Source: CAVZAB01 sp963773155 (lineage in GTDB: Bacteria; Pseudomonadota; Alphaproteobacteria; Rhizobiales; Beijerinckiaceae). From it: DNA of 64,000 nucleotides. A program made the translations under genes and the position numbers. Positions 55,405-64,000 of this stretch are shown piece after piece (position 1 is the first letter of the stretch; each line of letters starts with the position of its first letter). The notes below the pieces were generated by a model. It was not told the origin of the DNA. It saw nothing but the letters and a program-made list of their open reading frames with translations, and ran no database searches. The stretch covers positions 1-64,000 of the forward strand of contig CAVZAB010000018.1 in NCBI GenBank assembly GCA_963773155.1. The letters are read 5' to 3'.

Positions 55405-55439
55405 GTCGGGTCTTTCCTGTATCGGGCGGCGAAAGAGCA

Positions 55440-56292
55440 TTAGGCGGCTCTGAGCTGGCGCTCGCGCTGGATCACTTCCGAGGCCAGTTTGAGGTAGGCC
55501 TGACTGCCGGAACATTTCAGATCGTAGAGAAGCACGGGCTTGCCATGCGACGGCGCCTCGGAAATGCGGACATTGCGCGGAATGATCGTGTCGTAGACCT
55601 TGTCGCCGAGAAAGGAGCGAACGTCGGCGACGACCTGGCTGGCCAGATTGTTGCGCGGGTCGAACATCGTCAGCACGACGCCATGGATCGAGAGGGTCGG
55701 ATTGAGGCTGCGCCGCACTTGTTCGACGGTCGTCAGCAATTGCGACAGGCCTTCAAGCGCGAAGAATTCGCATTGCAGGGGCACGAGAACACTGTCGGCG
55801 GCAGCCAGCGCGTTGATGGTCAGAAGATTGAGCGAGGGCGGACAATCCAGGAGAATATAGCTGAAGGCATCGCCGCCGGATTCCGTATCCCTGGCGAGTT
55901 CGGCGAGCGCAGCGCGCAACTTGTAGGCGCGATCGTGCTGTGGCGAAATTTCGAGTTCGACGCCAAGCAGGTCCAAGGTCGAGGGCGCGACAAACAACCG
56001 GGGCACGGCGGTCGCCGTGATGATGGCGTGCAGCCGTTGTTCGCCGATCAAAACGTCATAGGTCGAAAGGAGGCGGCTCTTGCGATCGATGCCGAGTTCC
56101 GGTCGAGGCATTGCCCTGCGGGTCGAGATCGATGATCAGAACGCGCTCGCCAATGGCCGCCAATGCGGTGCCGAGATTGATCGCCGTGGTGGTTTTGCCA
56201 ACCCCGCCCTTCTGATTGGCGAGGACCAGAATCCGCGGACCGGCGCCGAACAGCGGGATTTTGGCTTCGGCTGCATCAAGTTGGATTGCCAC
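55440..56292 (-). CDS. parA: Chromosome-partitioning ATPase ParA, one +1 indel
   Basis: The Walker-type ATPase starts RILVLANQKGGVGKTTTAIN with the deviant Walker A KGGVGKTT and DLDPQGNASTG. One extra A after ACCGG (near 56112) breaks the frame, which resumes LGIDRKSRLLSTYDVLIGEQ and continues to SEVIQRERQLRAA. Length 853 nt equals 284 codons plus one base. ParA moves ParB-parS complexes to the cell poles. It overlaps rsmG by 17 bp upstream and is 35 bp from parB. Sequence error is the likely cause. Confidence 0.92.
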
Positions 56293-56905
56293 GCGCCCTC
56301 ACCCGCACGATCCGTGCGTTCCTGTCGGTTCGACTTGGGATCAATTCAAAAATAAATCTACTAGATTTAGTGGCGTCGGTCAATTCGTTGTCAAGATATT
56401 GACCCTTCGGAAAGAGGCCCTGTGCACCGCTTTCGAGCGCCGTCTGACTGAGCCTGATAAGCTGCGGCAGCGGCGCCAGGGCCCGGGCGCTGACCACATC
56501 GACCAGGCCCAGACCGGGCAGAACCTGTTCGATCCGGGCCTGATGGACGCTGGCACGGACCCCGGTCGCCCGCACCGCTTCGCGCAAAAAGCCGGCCTTG
56601 CGCCCGTTGCTTTCGATCAGATGGACGCGGGTTTGGTCGCTTTCGGCGCGCAGGATCGCCACCACCAGCCCCGGAAATCCCGCCCCCGAACCGAGATCCG
56701 CCCAGACGCGGGCGTCGGGTGCGAGATCCGCCAATTGCGCCGAATCAGCAATATGACGCCGCCAAATCTGCGACAATGCGGCGGGGCCGACAAGGTTCTT
56801 GATCGTCTGCCAGCGGCGCAAGAGATCGACATAGGCGTCGAGCCGTGCCCATGTTTCACGTGAAACCGCGAGAAGTCGCTTGGCCGCTTCCCGGTCCTCG
56901 CTCAT
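56276..56905 (-). CDS. rsmG: 16S rRNA (guanine-527-N7) methyltransferase RsmG
   Basis: The 209-residue enzyme (GidB) methylates G527 of 16S rRNA. SAM-binding motif VWADLGSGAGFPGLVVAILR, then RVHLIESNGRKAGFLREAVR and VVSARALAPLPQLIRL are standard. Intact. Its start lies four bases inside the mnmG end (ATG 56905, mnmG stop at 56902). A parS site lies within codons 13-18 (VSRETW). Loss of this protein in other bacteria gives low-level streptomycin resistance. Confidence 0.95.
   Translation of the reverse strand: MSEDREAAKRLLAVSRETWARLDAYVDLLRRWQTIKNLVGPAALSQIWRRHIADSAQLADLAPDARVWADLGSGAGFPGLVVAILRAESDQTRVHLIESNGRKAGFLREAVRATGVRASVHQARIEQVLPGLGLVDVVSARALAPLPQLIRLSQTALESGAQGLFPKGQYLDNELTDATKSSRFIFELIPSRTDRNARIVRVRARGNPT
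56852..56867. promoter_or_regulatory. parS centromere site inside rsmG
   Basis: The 16-mer TGTTTCACGTGAAACC differs from the universal parS TGTTTCACGTGAAACA only at the last base. ParB nucleates here. Confidence 0.9.
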
Positions 56906-58759
56906 CGTCCCCGGGCCGGCCGCCGCAAAAGGGCCCCCAGCAGCGTCAGCGCCCCCGGCGTCATCCCTTCGATCCGCCCGGCCTGACCCAGCGTCCGCGG
57001 CCGGATGCGGTCGAGCTTCTGCCGGATCTCGTGCGACAGGCCACGCAGCGCCCGGTAATCGAGATCGGCCGGCAGCAGCCTTTCCTCATCGCTGCGGAAA
57101 CGGGCGATGTCGCGGTTCTGGCGCTCGAGATAGACTGCATATTTGGCGTCGATTTCCAATTGCGCGGCAATTGACGGAGCGAGCGAAGCCAATTGCGGCC
57201 ACAGCCGGACCAAATGCGAAAGTTCGATCTGCGGATAGGCGAGGAGATCAAAGGCCGAGCGCCGTTGTCCGTCCAGATTGACGGGAATGCCGTGCCGGGC
57301 CGCCTCGTTCGGTGTCGCCTTGAGCGCCGTCAGCAGCGCCCGGCCGCGAGCGAGTGCCGCCGCCTTGGCGGCGAAAGCCGCCGCCCTTGCCGGCCCGACA
57401 CAGCCGAGCGCGACTCCACGCGGCGTCAGCCGCTGGTCGGCATTGTCGCTGCGCAACATCAAGCGGTATTCCGCCCGCGAGGTGAAAATCCGATAGGGTT
57501 CCGAAACTCCATGGGTGACCAGATCGTCGATCATCACGCCAAGATAGGCCTCGGCCCGGTCGAACATGATCGCTTCGCCGCCCAAGGCGAGCGAAGCGGC
57601 GTTCAACCCGGCGACCAGGCCCTGCGCCGCGGCTTCCTCGTAACCCGTCGTACCATTGAGCTGGCCGGCAAAGAACAAGCCGGCGACCCGCTTCGTTTCC
57701 AGCGTCGGCTGCAATTCGCGAGGGTCGACGTAATCATATTCGATCGCATAGCCGGGCCGCAGAATCGCGCGCCCTTTGCAGACCCGGAATGGTCGCGACG
57801 AAAGCCGCCTGCACGGAAGCCGGCAGCGAGGTCGAAATGCCATTGGGATAGACCGTCGTGTCCTCGAGCCCCTCCGGCTCAAGAAAAATCTGATGGGTGT
57901 CGCGATCGGCGAACCGGGCGATCTTGTCCTCGATCGACGGGCAATAGCGCGGACCCGGACCGGAAATCGTACCGGCGAAGATCGCCGAACGGCTGAGATT
58001 GGCCGCGACGAGCGCGTGCCCGGCCGGCGTCGTCCGGGTAATATGGCAATCGACCTGCCGGTTAGTGATTGCCGAGGTGAGTGTCGAGAAGGGTTCCGGC
58101 TCGCGATCCCCGGCCTGCCGCTCGAGGCCGGCCCAATCGATGGTCGTTCCGTCGAGTCGCGGCGGCGTCCCCGTCTTGAGTCGGCCGAGACCGAAGCCCA
58201 ACCGCGCCAGCGTCGCCGAAAGTCCCAGGCTCGCGGCCTCGCCCTGCCGGCCCCCGGCATAGTGCCGATCGCCGATGTGAATGCGGCCACGTAGGAAAGT
58301 CCCGGTGCAGAGAACCAGCGTCCGGCAGGATAAAACCGACCCGTCGCGCGTTCGCACGCCGCGCAACCTTCCGTCATCCAGCACCAGATCATCCGCTTCC
58401 GCTTCGACCAACGTTAGACCAGGCGTCGCCCCGAGGGCCTGCTGCATCGCCCGCTGGTAGAGCGCGCGGTCGGCTTGGGCGCGCGGCCCCCGCACCGCCG
58501 GGCCCTTGCTTCGGTTGAGGACCCGGAATTGGATGCCAGCGGCATCGGCGACCCGCCCCATCAGACCGTCAAGCGCATCAATTTCGCGGACCAAATGGCC
58601 CTTGCCGAGCCCGCCGATCGCCGGATTGCACGACATCACGCCGACATTGCCCGCCACCTGGGTCAGCAAGGCGGTACGCGCGCCCAGTCGGGCGGCGGCG
58701 GCCGCCGCCTCGCAGCCGGCATGACCGCCGCCCACCACAATTACGTCGAACTTCGTCAT
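56902..58759 (-). CDS. mnmG: tRNA uridine 5-carboxymethylaminomethyl modification enzyme MnmG, one +1 indel
   Basis: MTKFDVIVVGGGHAGCEAAA is the FAD-binding start, followed by NPAIGGLGKGHLVREIDALD, CTGTFLRGRIHIGD and GPRYCPSIEDKI. Near 57780 one extra base separates FVATIPGLQRAR from ILRPGYAIEYDYVDPRELQP; the rest runs to 56902 with GTTGYEEAAAQGLVAGLNAA. Length 1,858 nt is 619 codons plus one base. With MnmE it modifies the wobble uridine of certain tRNAs. The indel looks like a sequence error. Confidence 0.92.
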
Positions 58760-58840
58760 CTCTGGATCCCCGCGGCCTTACTAATCATTTGCGCCCGCTC
58801 CGGCAAGCACCGGGCCTTCGTTCCGGCGACGAATCGATTC

Positions 58841-58856
58841 TGTTTCACGTGAAACA
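58841..58856. promoter_or_regulatory. parS centromere site between mnmE and mnmG
   Basis: A perfect TGTTTCACGTGAAACA, the universal 16-bp parS palindrome, lies in the 99-bp gap between the mnmE end and the mnmG start. Confidence 0.97.
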
Positions 58857-58858
58857 TC

Positions 58859-60165
58859 TCACTTGCCGATACAGAATTGGGCGAAGATCGCGGCCAGCAC
58901 CTCATCGACCGAGATCCGGCCGCTGATCCGCCCCAACGCTGCCCCGGCGGCCCGAAGGTCCTCTGCGACCAATTCGATCGGGCCGCCCGGATCGAGCCTC
59001 GCCAAGGCCGCTGCGGCATCCTCCAAAGCCCTGCGATGCCGCGCCCGGGTGATCAGCGCCGGCTCCGCGCCGGTGAGCGCCGCCGCCGCCCGTGCGGCGA
59101 TGGACGCCAAGAGCGCCTCCAAACCGGCACCGGTGAGAGCCGACACGGCAAACGCGCCAGCGTCCGCCGGGCCCGGCAAATCGGCCTTGCTCGTCACAAA
59201 GAAGCCTAGCGCCCGACGCCGGCAGAAAAATCGGCCGATTGCCCGGCGCCCTTGGCGCGCAGCGCCAGAACCAGATCGGCCTGGCCCATCAAAGCCCGGC
59301 TGCGCGCGATCCCCTCCAGCTCCACTGGATCCTCGCTCGCCCGCAGCCCGGCCGTGTCGACCAAGGTCACCGGCAAACCTTGCAAGTCGAGATGCACCTC
59401 GATGGCATCCCGGGTGGTCCCGGCCTGGGCGGAAACGATTGCCGCCTCGCGCCGCGCCAGCGCGTTCAAAAGCGAGGATTTGCCGGCATTGGGCGGGCCG
59501 GCGATGACCACCAGATAGCCGTCCCGCAACCGCTCGCCGCGCCCCTTGTCGTCCAATGCAGCGGCGATTTCGCCGCGCAGCCCGTCAGTCAAATCAGCAA
59601 GCCCGCCGGCAACCTCGGCCGGCACATCCGCTTCGTCGGAAAAGTCGATCGCCGTCTCGACCGCGCAGAGCCCGCTCACAACCCGGGCCCGCCAATCCTC
59701 CGCCCGGCGGCCGAGATCTCCGCCCAATTGCCGCAATGCCTGGCGTCGCTGCGCCTCGGTCTCGGCGTCGATCAAATCGACGAGGCCCTCGACCTCGGCC
59801 AGGTCCATTTTCCCATTGGCAAAGGCGCGCCGGGTGAACTCGCCGGGTTCGGCGCTCCGGCAAGCCGGAAACGAGGACAGAGCGGCCAACACGGCGGCCA
59901 ATGTCGCCCGCCCTCCGTGCAGATGCAGTTCCGCGCAATCTTCGCCCGTATAACTGGCCGGGCCGGGAAAGAACACGACGAGACAGCGGTCGAGCAGCTC
60001 GCCCGACGGCAGCCGCAGATCGGCAATCGTCGCGCGCCTTGGCGCCGGCAGCCGGCCAGTGAGACTTGTCAGAACGAGGCGCGTTGCCGGACCGGACATC
60101 CGCACAATCCGGATCGCCGCACGGCCGAAGCCGGTCGAAACCGCGTAAAGCGTGTCCTCGCTCAT
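58859..60165 (-). CDS. mnmE: tRNA modification GTPase MnmE, one indel
   Basis: Start MSEDTLYAVSTGFGRAAIRI; folate-binding domain with FPGPASYTGEDCAELHLHGG and FTRRAFANGKMDLAEVEGLV; G domain with GPPNAGKSSLLNALARREAA (P-loop), TTRDAIE and DTAGLR. The frame ends early at 59206; the missing part continues in another frame as FFVTSKADLPGPADAG (TSKAD is the G4 motif) to the C-terminal FCIGK, with the conserved C-x-GK. 1,307 nt equals 435 codons plus two bases, i.e. one lost base. Partner of MnmG. Confidence 0.92.
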
Positions 60166-60272
60166 CCACCTTTCCGGGCGTCGGTTTGCACAGCCGATCC
60201 GGCCGCGTTTATTTCGGCGCCGAATCCACCCGGCAATTCACCCGGCGTCCGAAAGCTGCGACCAGCTTTGCC

Positions 60273-61539
60273 TCACGTATTCATCTTCTCGAAAAATTCG
60301 GCATTGGCCTTGGTGTCGCGCAACTTGCCCATCAGGAATTCGATGGCGTCGACCGTTCCCATCGGATTGAGAATCCGGCGCAACACATACATCTTCTTCA
60401 AAATGTCGGTGGGGACGAGCAATTCCTCCTTGCGGGTACCGGAGCGCGTGATGTCGATCGCCGGGAACACCCGCTTGTCGGAAACCTTCCGGTCGAGGAT
60501 GATTTCGGAATTGCCGGTGCCCTTGAACTCTTCGAAGATCACCTCGTCCATCCGCGATCCCGTATCGATCAGCGCGGTTGCAATAATCGTCAGCGACCCA
60601 CCTTCCTCGATATTGCGGGCAGCCCCAAAGAAGCGCTTGGGGCGCTGCAGCGCATTGGCATCGACACCACCCGTTAGCACCTTGCCCGACGATGGCACGA
60701 CCGTATTATAGGCCCGTCCCAGTCGGGTAATCGAATCGAGCAGAATCACCACATCGCGGCCGTGCTCGACCAGACGCTTCGCCTTCTCGATCACCATTTC
60801 GGCGACCTGGACGTGCCGCACCGCCGGTTCGTCGAAGGTCGAGGAAACGACCTCACCCTTGACCGAGCGCTGCATGTCGGTGACTTCCTCGGGCCGTTCG
60901 TCGATCAGCAGCACGATCAAATAACATTCGGGATGATTGGTCGTCACCGATTGGGCGATGTTCTGCAAGAGCACGGTCTTGCCGGTGCGCGGCGGCGCGA
61001 CGATCAAGCGCACGCTGCCCCTTGCCGATCGGCGCCACGATATCGATGACCCGAGCCGAAAAATCCTTGCGCGTCGGATCCTCGATTTCGAGCTTCAGCC
61101 GCTGATCGGGATAAAGCGGCGTCAGATTGTCAAAGTGAACTTTGTGACGGACCTTTTCCGGATCCTCGAAATTGATCGTCGTCACTTTCAGCAAAGCGAA
61201 ATAGCGCTCGCCTTCCTTGGGCCCGCGGATCAAACCTTCGACCGTATCACCGGTGCGCAAGCCAAAACGGCGGATCTGGGACGGAGAAACATAGATGTCG
61301 TCTGGACCCGGCAAGTAATTCGCATCAGGCGACCCAAGGAAACCGAAACCATCCTGAAGAACTTCAACCACACCCTCGCCGATAATTTCTATATCCCGAC
61401 TAGCCAGTTGCTTAAGGATCGCAAACATCAATTCCTGCTTGCGCATGATCGAAGCGTTTTCGACTTCATGCTGTTCGGCAAATGCCAATAAATCCGTCGC
61501 AGACTTCAGCTTGAGATCCTGAAGCTTTATTTCCCGCAT
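60273..61539 (-). CDS. rho: Transcription termination factor Rho, one +1 indel
   Basis: MREIKLQDLKLKSATDLLAF is the usual start (ATG 61539 after AAGGGA). The RNA-binding cold-shock-like domain shows DGFGFLGSPDANYLPGPDDI. Near 61019 an extra base separates APIGKGQRA from LIVAPPRTGKTVLLQNIAQS (Walker A). The ATPase part continues with LIDERPEEVTDMQRSV, DSITRLGRAYN and the R loop to 60273. 1,267 nt equals 422 codons plus one base. Rho is essential in most Proteobacteria, so a sequence error is likely. Confidence 0.95.
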
Positions 61540-61742
61540 CGCGGTATCCCTTGCAACAACGTTTGTAATATCCATGGCCATCAAAATTTCGGAAAAGGGC
61601 AGGTCTTGCCGGCAGCGCGGTTGGGGGAGGAGGCTGCCTTGACGTTCTCCGCAGCTAACAAGCTGCACAGCGAAGCATCGGCCTGCACGGGAGAGACGGC
61701 AGCAATAGACCTATTCGGCGGCGCTGACAATAGCCGCCGATC

Positions 61743-62165
61743 CTAAAATGGCTTGACCACCACCAAAATGACAATGCCGATCATCAGCAGGGTAGGAATC
61801 TCGTTGACGACCCGATAATAGGTCTGAGAATGCCGGTTCTCGTCGTCGGCAAACCGCCTTGCATAGGCCGCCAGCAGCCCATGCAATCCGGACAGGACAA
61901 GTACCAGCGCCAATTTCGCGTGGAACCAGCCGGCCTGAAAATACCCCGCCTGAACCGCTAGCCAAAGCCCGCTGATCCAGGCGACCAGCAGCGCCGGCGT
62001 CATAATCAACCGCAATAGCCGGCGCTCCATCACCTTGAACGTCGCGGCCTGCTCCAAACCCCCGCTAGTGCCGGCATGATAAACGAATAGCCGCGGCAAA
62101 TAGAGCATGCCGGCCATCCAGGCAATAATCGCCACGACATGCAATGCCTTGATCCAAAGATACAT
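61743..62165 (-). CDS. hemJ: Protoporphyrinogen oxidase HemJ
   Basis: The 140-residue membrane protein starts MYLWIKALHVVAIIAWMAGM and contains LYLPRLFVYH and FHAKLALVLVLSGLHGLL, with conserved haem-binding histidines. It has four membrane segments. HemJ oxidises protoporphyrinogen IX in most Gram-negative bacteria lacking HemG/HemY. ATG 62165 is five bases past the hemE stop, with AGGA as ribosome site, so it is co-translated with hemE. Confidence 0.93.
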   Translation of the reverse strand: MYLWIKALHVVAIIAWMAGMLYLPRLFVYHAGTSGGLEQAATFKVMERRLLRLIMTPALLVAWISGLWLAVQAGYFQAGWFHAKLALVLVLSGLHGLLAAYARRFADDENRHSQTYYRVVNEIPTLLMIGIVILVVVKPF

Positions 62166-62170
62166 GAATC

Positions 62171-63229
62171 CTAGCCCGTCTGGCGAAGCCGCCGCAACAA
62201 TTGCTCGACATGGGCAACCGGTGTCTGCGGCAGGATACCGTGGCCGAGATTGAAAATAAGCGGCCCCTGCCCGAGTGCCGCAAGAATTGCCGCAATCCCC
62301 GCATCGAGCGCAGCACCGCCGCCGACCAGCGCCAAAGGGTCGAGATTGCCCTGGACCGGCCGCAGCGTCTGCACCGCCGTGCGCGCCCAAGCCGGATCAA
62401 CCGGCGTATCAAGCCCGACCGCATCAGCCCCGCTTTCCACCGCCACGCGCAGCAGATGCGAACCGGCCCCACGCGCAAAGGCGATGACCGGCACCCCCGG
62501 GTGGCTCGCTTTGACCCCGGCAATGATCGTTTGCAGCGGGGCAAGACACCAACGGGCAAATTGCTCGGCCGGCAGCACCCCGGCCCAGCTGTCAAAAATC
62601 TGCACGACCTCGGCCCCGCAGTCGATCTGCCGCCGCAAATACGAGATCGATGCCGTAGCCAGCCGGTCGATAATCGCCTGGAACAGCGCCGGCTGCTGAT
62701 AGGCAAGCAGCCGGGCCGGCGCCTGGTCAGCGGTGCCCCGCCCCGCCACCATGTAGCTCGCAACCGTCCAAGGTGCCCCGCAAAAGCCGATCAGGGCCAC
62801 CCCTTCGGGCAAACGCGAGCGAATCTGTTCGACTGTTTCAAAGACCGGCGCCAGCCGCGACCAATCCGGCTCGTCGCGCAATCGCGCCAGCGAAGCCGCA
62901 TCACCAATCGGCGCCAGGCGCGGCCCCTCGCCAGTCTCAAACGATACTTTCTGGCCAAGCGAATCGGGGACGACCAATATGTCGCTGAACAGAATTGCCG
63001 CATCGAAACCAAACCTGCGAATTGGCTGCAAAGTCGCCTCGACCGCCAGGCCCGGCGTATAGCAAAAATCGAGAAAGCTGGAGGCGCTGGCCCGAATAGC
63101 GCGATATTCCGGCAGATAGCGCCCGGCCTGCCGCATCAGCCAGACCGGCGGCGGACTAACCGGTTCGCCGCCCAGCACCCGTAACAGGATTTTCTTCTTA
63201 TCAGAACGGGGCGCAGCGCGAGACGGCAA
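62171..63229 (-). CDS. hemE: Uroporphyrinogen decarboxylase
   Basis: The 352-residue enzyme converts uroporphyrinogen III to coproporphyrinogen III. Signatures are PPVWLMRQAGRYLPEYRAIR (with the substrate-binding arginines), ILFSDILVVPDSLGQKVSFE, GFCGAPWTVASYMV and FNLGHGILPQTPVAHVEQLL. The start is TTG 63229 after AAGGA; no ATG is available before LMRQ. Intact. Upstream gap is the candidate origin. Confidence 0.96.
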   Translation of the reverse strand: MPSRAAPRSDKKKILLRVLGGEPVSPPPVWLMRQAGRYLPEYRAIRASASSFLDFCYTPGLAVEATLQPIRRFGFDAAILFSDILVVPDSLGQKVSFETGEGPRLAPIGDAASLARLRDEPDWSRLAPVFETVEQIRSRLPEGVALIGFCGAPWTVASYMVAGRGTADQAPARLLAYQQPALFQAIIDRLATASISYLRRQIDCGAEVVQIFDSWAGVLPAEQFARWCLAPLQTIIAGVKASHPGVPVIAFARGAGSHLLRVAVESGADAVGLDTPVDPAWARTAVQTLRPVQGNLDPLALVGGGAALDAGIAAILAALGQGPLIFNLGHGILPQTPVAHVEQLLRRLRQTG

Positions 63230-63597
63230 AAAGAAATCCTTAACTTAAAGATTCTGTGTCTGCTTTAGATTAGCCACGGGATTAGCCCTATCCCAACCTT
63301 TGCACAAGCCATTCCAGGTCGATGCCCCTTGCGCGGAGCGGGATCGGCTCTATGCACAAATGTCGACAGCTTCACACTTTATTAACCTATTCAGCGAGTT
63401 AGCCGAAAATCCTTGTGTGGGCAAGTCCGGCCAAGCAAAGTCGTCCCCGCTTTCTCGCCAGCCGCCGTCGCTTTCTTCCCGCAATCTTACCTGTTGATGA
63501 AAGCAGCCCGAAACCCGAGACTGGCGGGCGGCCAGGCGGGCCGGCTTGCGCCTGTCCCCAAATATCCACAGGATCGCACCACCACTCAGGAGGGGAT
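63230..63597. other. Candidate chromosomal replication origin (oriC) region
   Basis: This 368-bp gap separates divergent hemE and ppsR, the place where several alphaproteobacterial origins have been mapped next to hemE. DnaA-box-like motifs (consensus TTWTNCACA) are CTTTGCACA 63298-63306, CTATGCACA 63350-63358 and ATATCCACA 63562-63570, each 8/9, plus TTGCCCACA on the minus strand at 63416-63424. AT-rich stretches lie at 63236-63270 and 63370-63395. parS sites within 7 kb fit. It also carries the ppsR ribosome site. Confidence 0.55.
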
Positions 63598-64000
63598 GTG
63601 GGACGCAGCTATTTCCATCTGCATTTGGTTTCCGACGCGACCGGAGAAACCCTGATTGCCGTTGGCCGCGCGGCCGCCGCCCAATATCAGGGGGTTTCCT
63701 CAATCGAGCACGTCTATCCGCTGGTCCGCACGCCGCAGCAGCTCGACCGGGTCATCGCCGAGATCGACGCGTCGCCCGGCATCGTCCTTTTCACGCTCGT
63801 CGATCGGACTTTGACCGGCAAGCTGGAGCAGGCCTGCAAGTCGTCCGGCTCGCCCTGCCTTTCGGTCCTCCAACCCATTCTCGACCTGTTCCAATCCTAT
63901 CTGGGCACGACCTCGACCCCGCGCGCCGGCGCCCAGCATGTTCTGAATGCCGATTATTTCAAACGCATCGACGCCCTCAACTATACGATGATGCACGACG
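63598..64000 (+). CDS. ppsR: Pyruvate,phosphate dikinase regulatory protein (PSRP), partial
   Basis: GTG 63598 after AGGAGG opens GRSYFHLHLVSDATGETLIA, followed by SIEHVYPLVRTPQQLDRVIA, FTLVDRTLTGKLEQACKSSG and LNYTMMHDD at the window edge. This is the DUF299 bifunctional kinase/phosphorylase that controls PPDK or PEP synthase; the P-loop lies beyond the window. The ATG at 63596 is out of frame. The gene continues to the right. Confidence 0.93.
   Translation, partial: MGRSYFHLHLVSDATGETLIAVGRAAAAQYQGVSSIEHVYPLVRTPQQLDRVIAEIDASPGIVLFTLVDRTLTGKLEQACKSSGSPCLSVLQPILDLFQSYLGTTSTPRAGAQHVLNADYFKRIDALNYTMMHD

Noticed and set aside
1..64000. CRISPR arrays, tRNA or rRNA genes
   Set aside because: No regularly spaced direct repeats, cloverleaf-like sequence or conserved rRNA motifs were found on reading the window.

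Overview
The window looks like a chromosomal segment from an alphaproteobacterium of the order Hyphomicrobiales (Rhizobiales). Two things point there: the conserved order leuS-lptE-holA / parB-parA-rsmG-mnmG-mnmE-rho-hemJ-hemE / ppsR at 49-64 kb, and the accessory content (TAXI receptors, GCG_CRPN protein, cyclase-TolB-TPR proteins, IS630/IS110/IS5 remnants). The genus cannot be fixed from the sequence. No rRNA, tRNA or CRISPR array was seen.

Region 1 (1-35 kb) is accessory DNA full of decay. It holds an IS630 element with a nonsense mutation, an IS110 transposase interrupted near its start by a complete group II intron, and a tyrosine recombinase gene split by a 2.57-kb element encoding a large serine recombinase. 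There are also scattered fragments of cyclases, integrases and transposases, a ~640-bp diverged duplication (8.2-8.9 kb and 25.9-26.6 kb), and many broken metabolic genes (TAXI receptor, RidA, two hydrolases, methyltransferase, ImmA, HupE, PPIase). Intact genes sit between: CBS protein, VOC protein, GCG_CRPN protein, two adjacent lysozyme-inhibitor genes (LprI-like and MliC), arylamine N-acetyltransferase, homocysteine S-methyltransferase family protein, GFA protein, ArsR regulators, lipocalin-like protein, SAM methyltransferases, SRPBCC protein and a double-META protein.

Region 2 (35-49 kb) is mostly intact: TAXI receptor, TauE/SafE exporter, class IV aminotransferase, CaiB-type CoA transferase with an FAD-linked oxidase, and the cytochrome c maturation genes ccmF-ccmH-ccmI. 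CcmF is cut off at 45.5 kb, where it abuts half of an oxidoreductase in the opposite orientation. An ankyrin-repeat protein and several small secreted proteins follow.

Region 3 (49-64 kb) is the core replication and partition neighbourhood. leuS, lptE and holA run rightward; parB, parA, rsmG, mnmG, mnmE, rho, hemJ and hemE run leftward; ppsR starts at the right edge. Two parS sites (one inside rsmG, one between mnmG and mnmE) and a hemE-ppsR gap with DnaA-box-like motifs suggest the chromosome origin is here. Several genes expected to be essential (holA, parA, parB, mnmG, mnmE, rho) each carry one single-base indel. This is more likely sequence error than real loss, so single-indel pseudogene calls elsewhere need the same caution; nonsense and multi-lesion pseudogenes are safer.

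The most interesting object is the serine-recombinase element at 11.36-13.92 kb. Its attachment site appears to lie inside its own first gene: joining the two ends in a circle restores an ATG and Shine-Dalgarno in frame with the DUF5372-like ORF, while integration removes them and splits a tyrosine recombinase at its conserved LLLGH motif.
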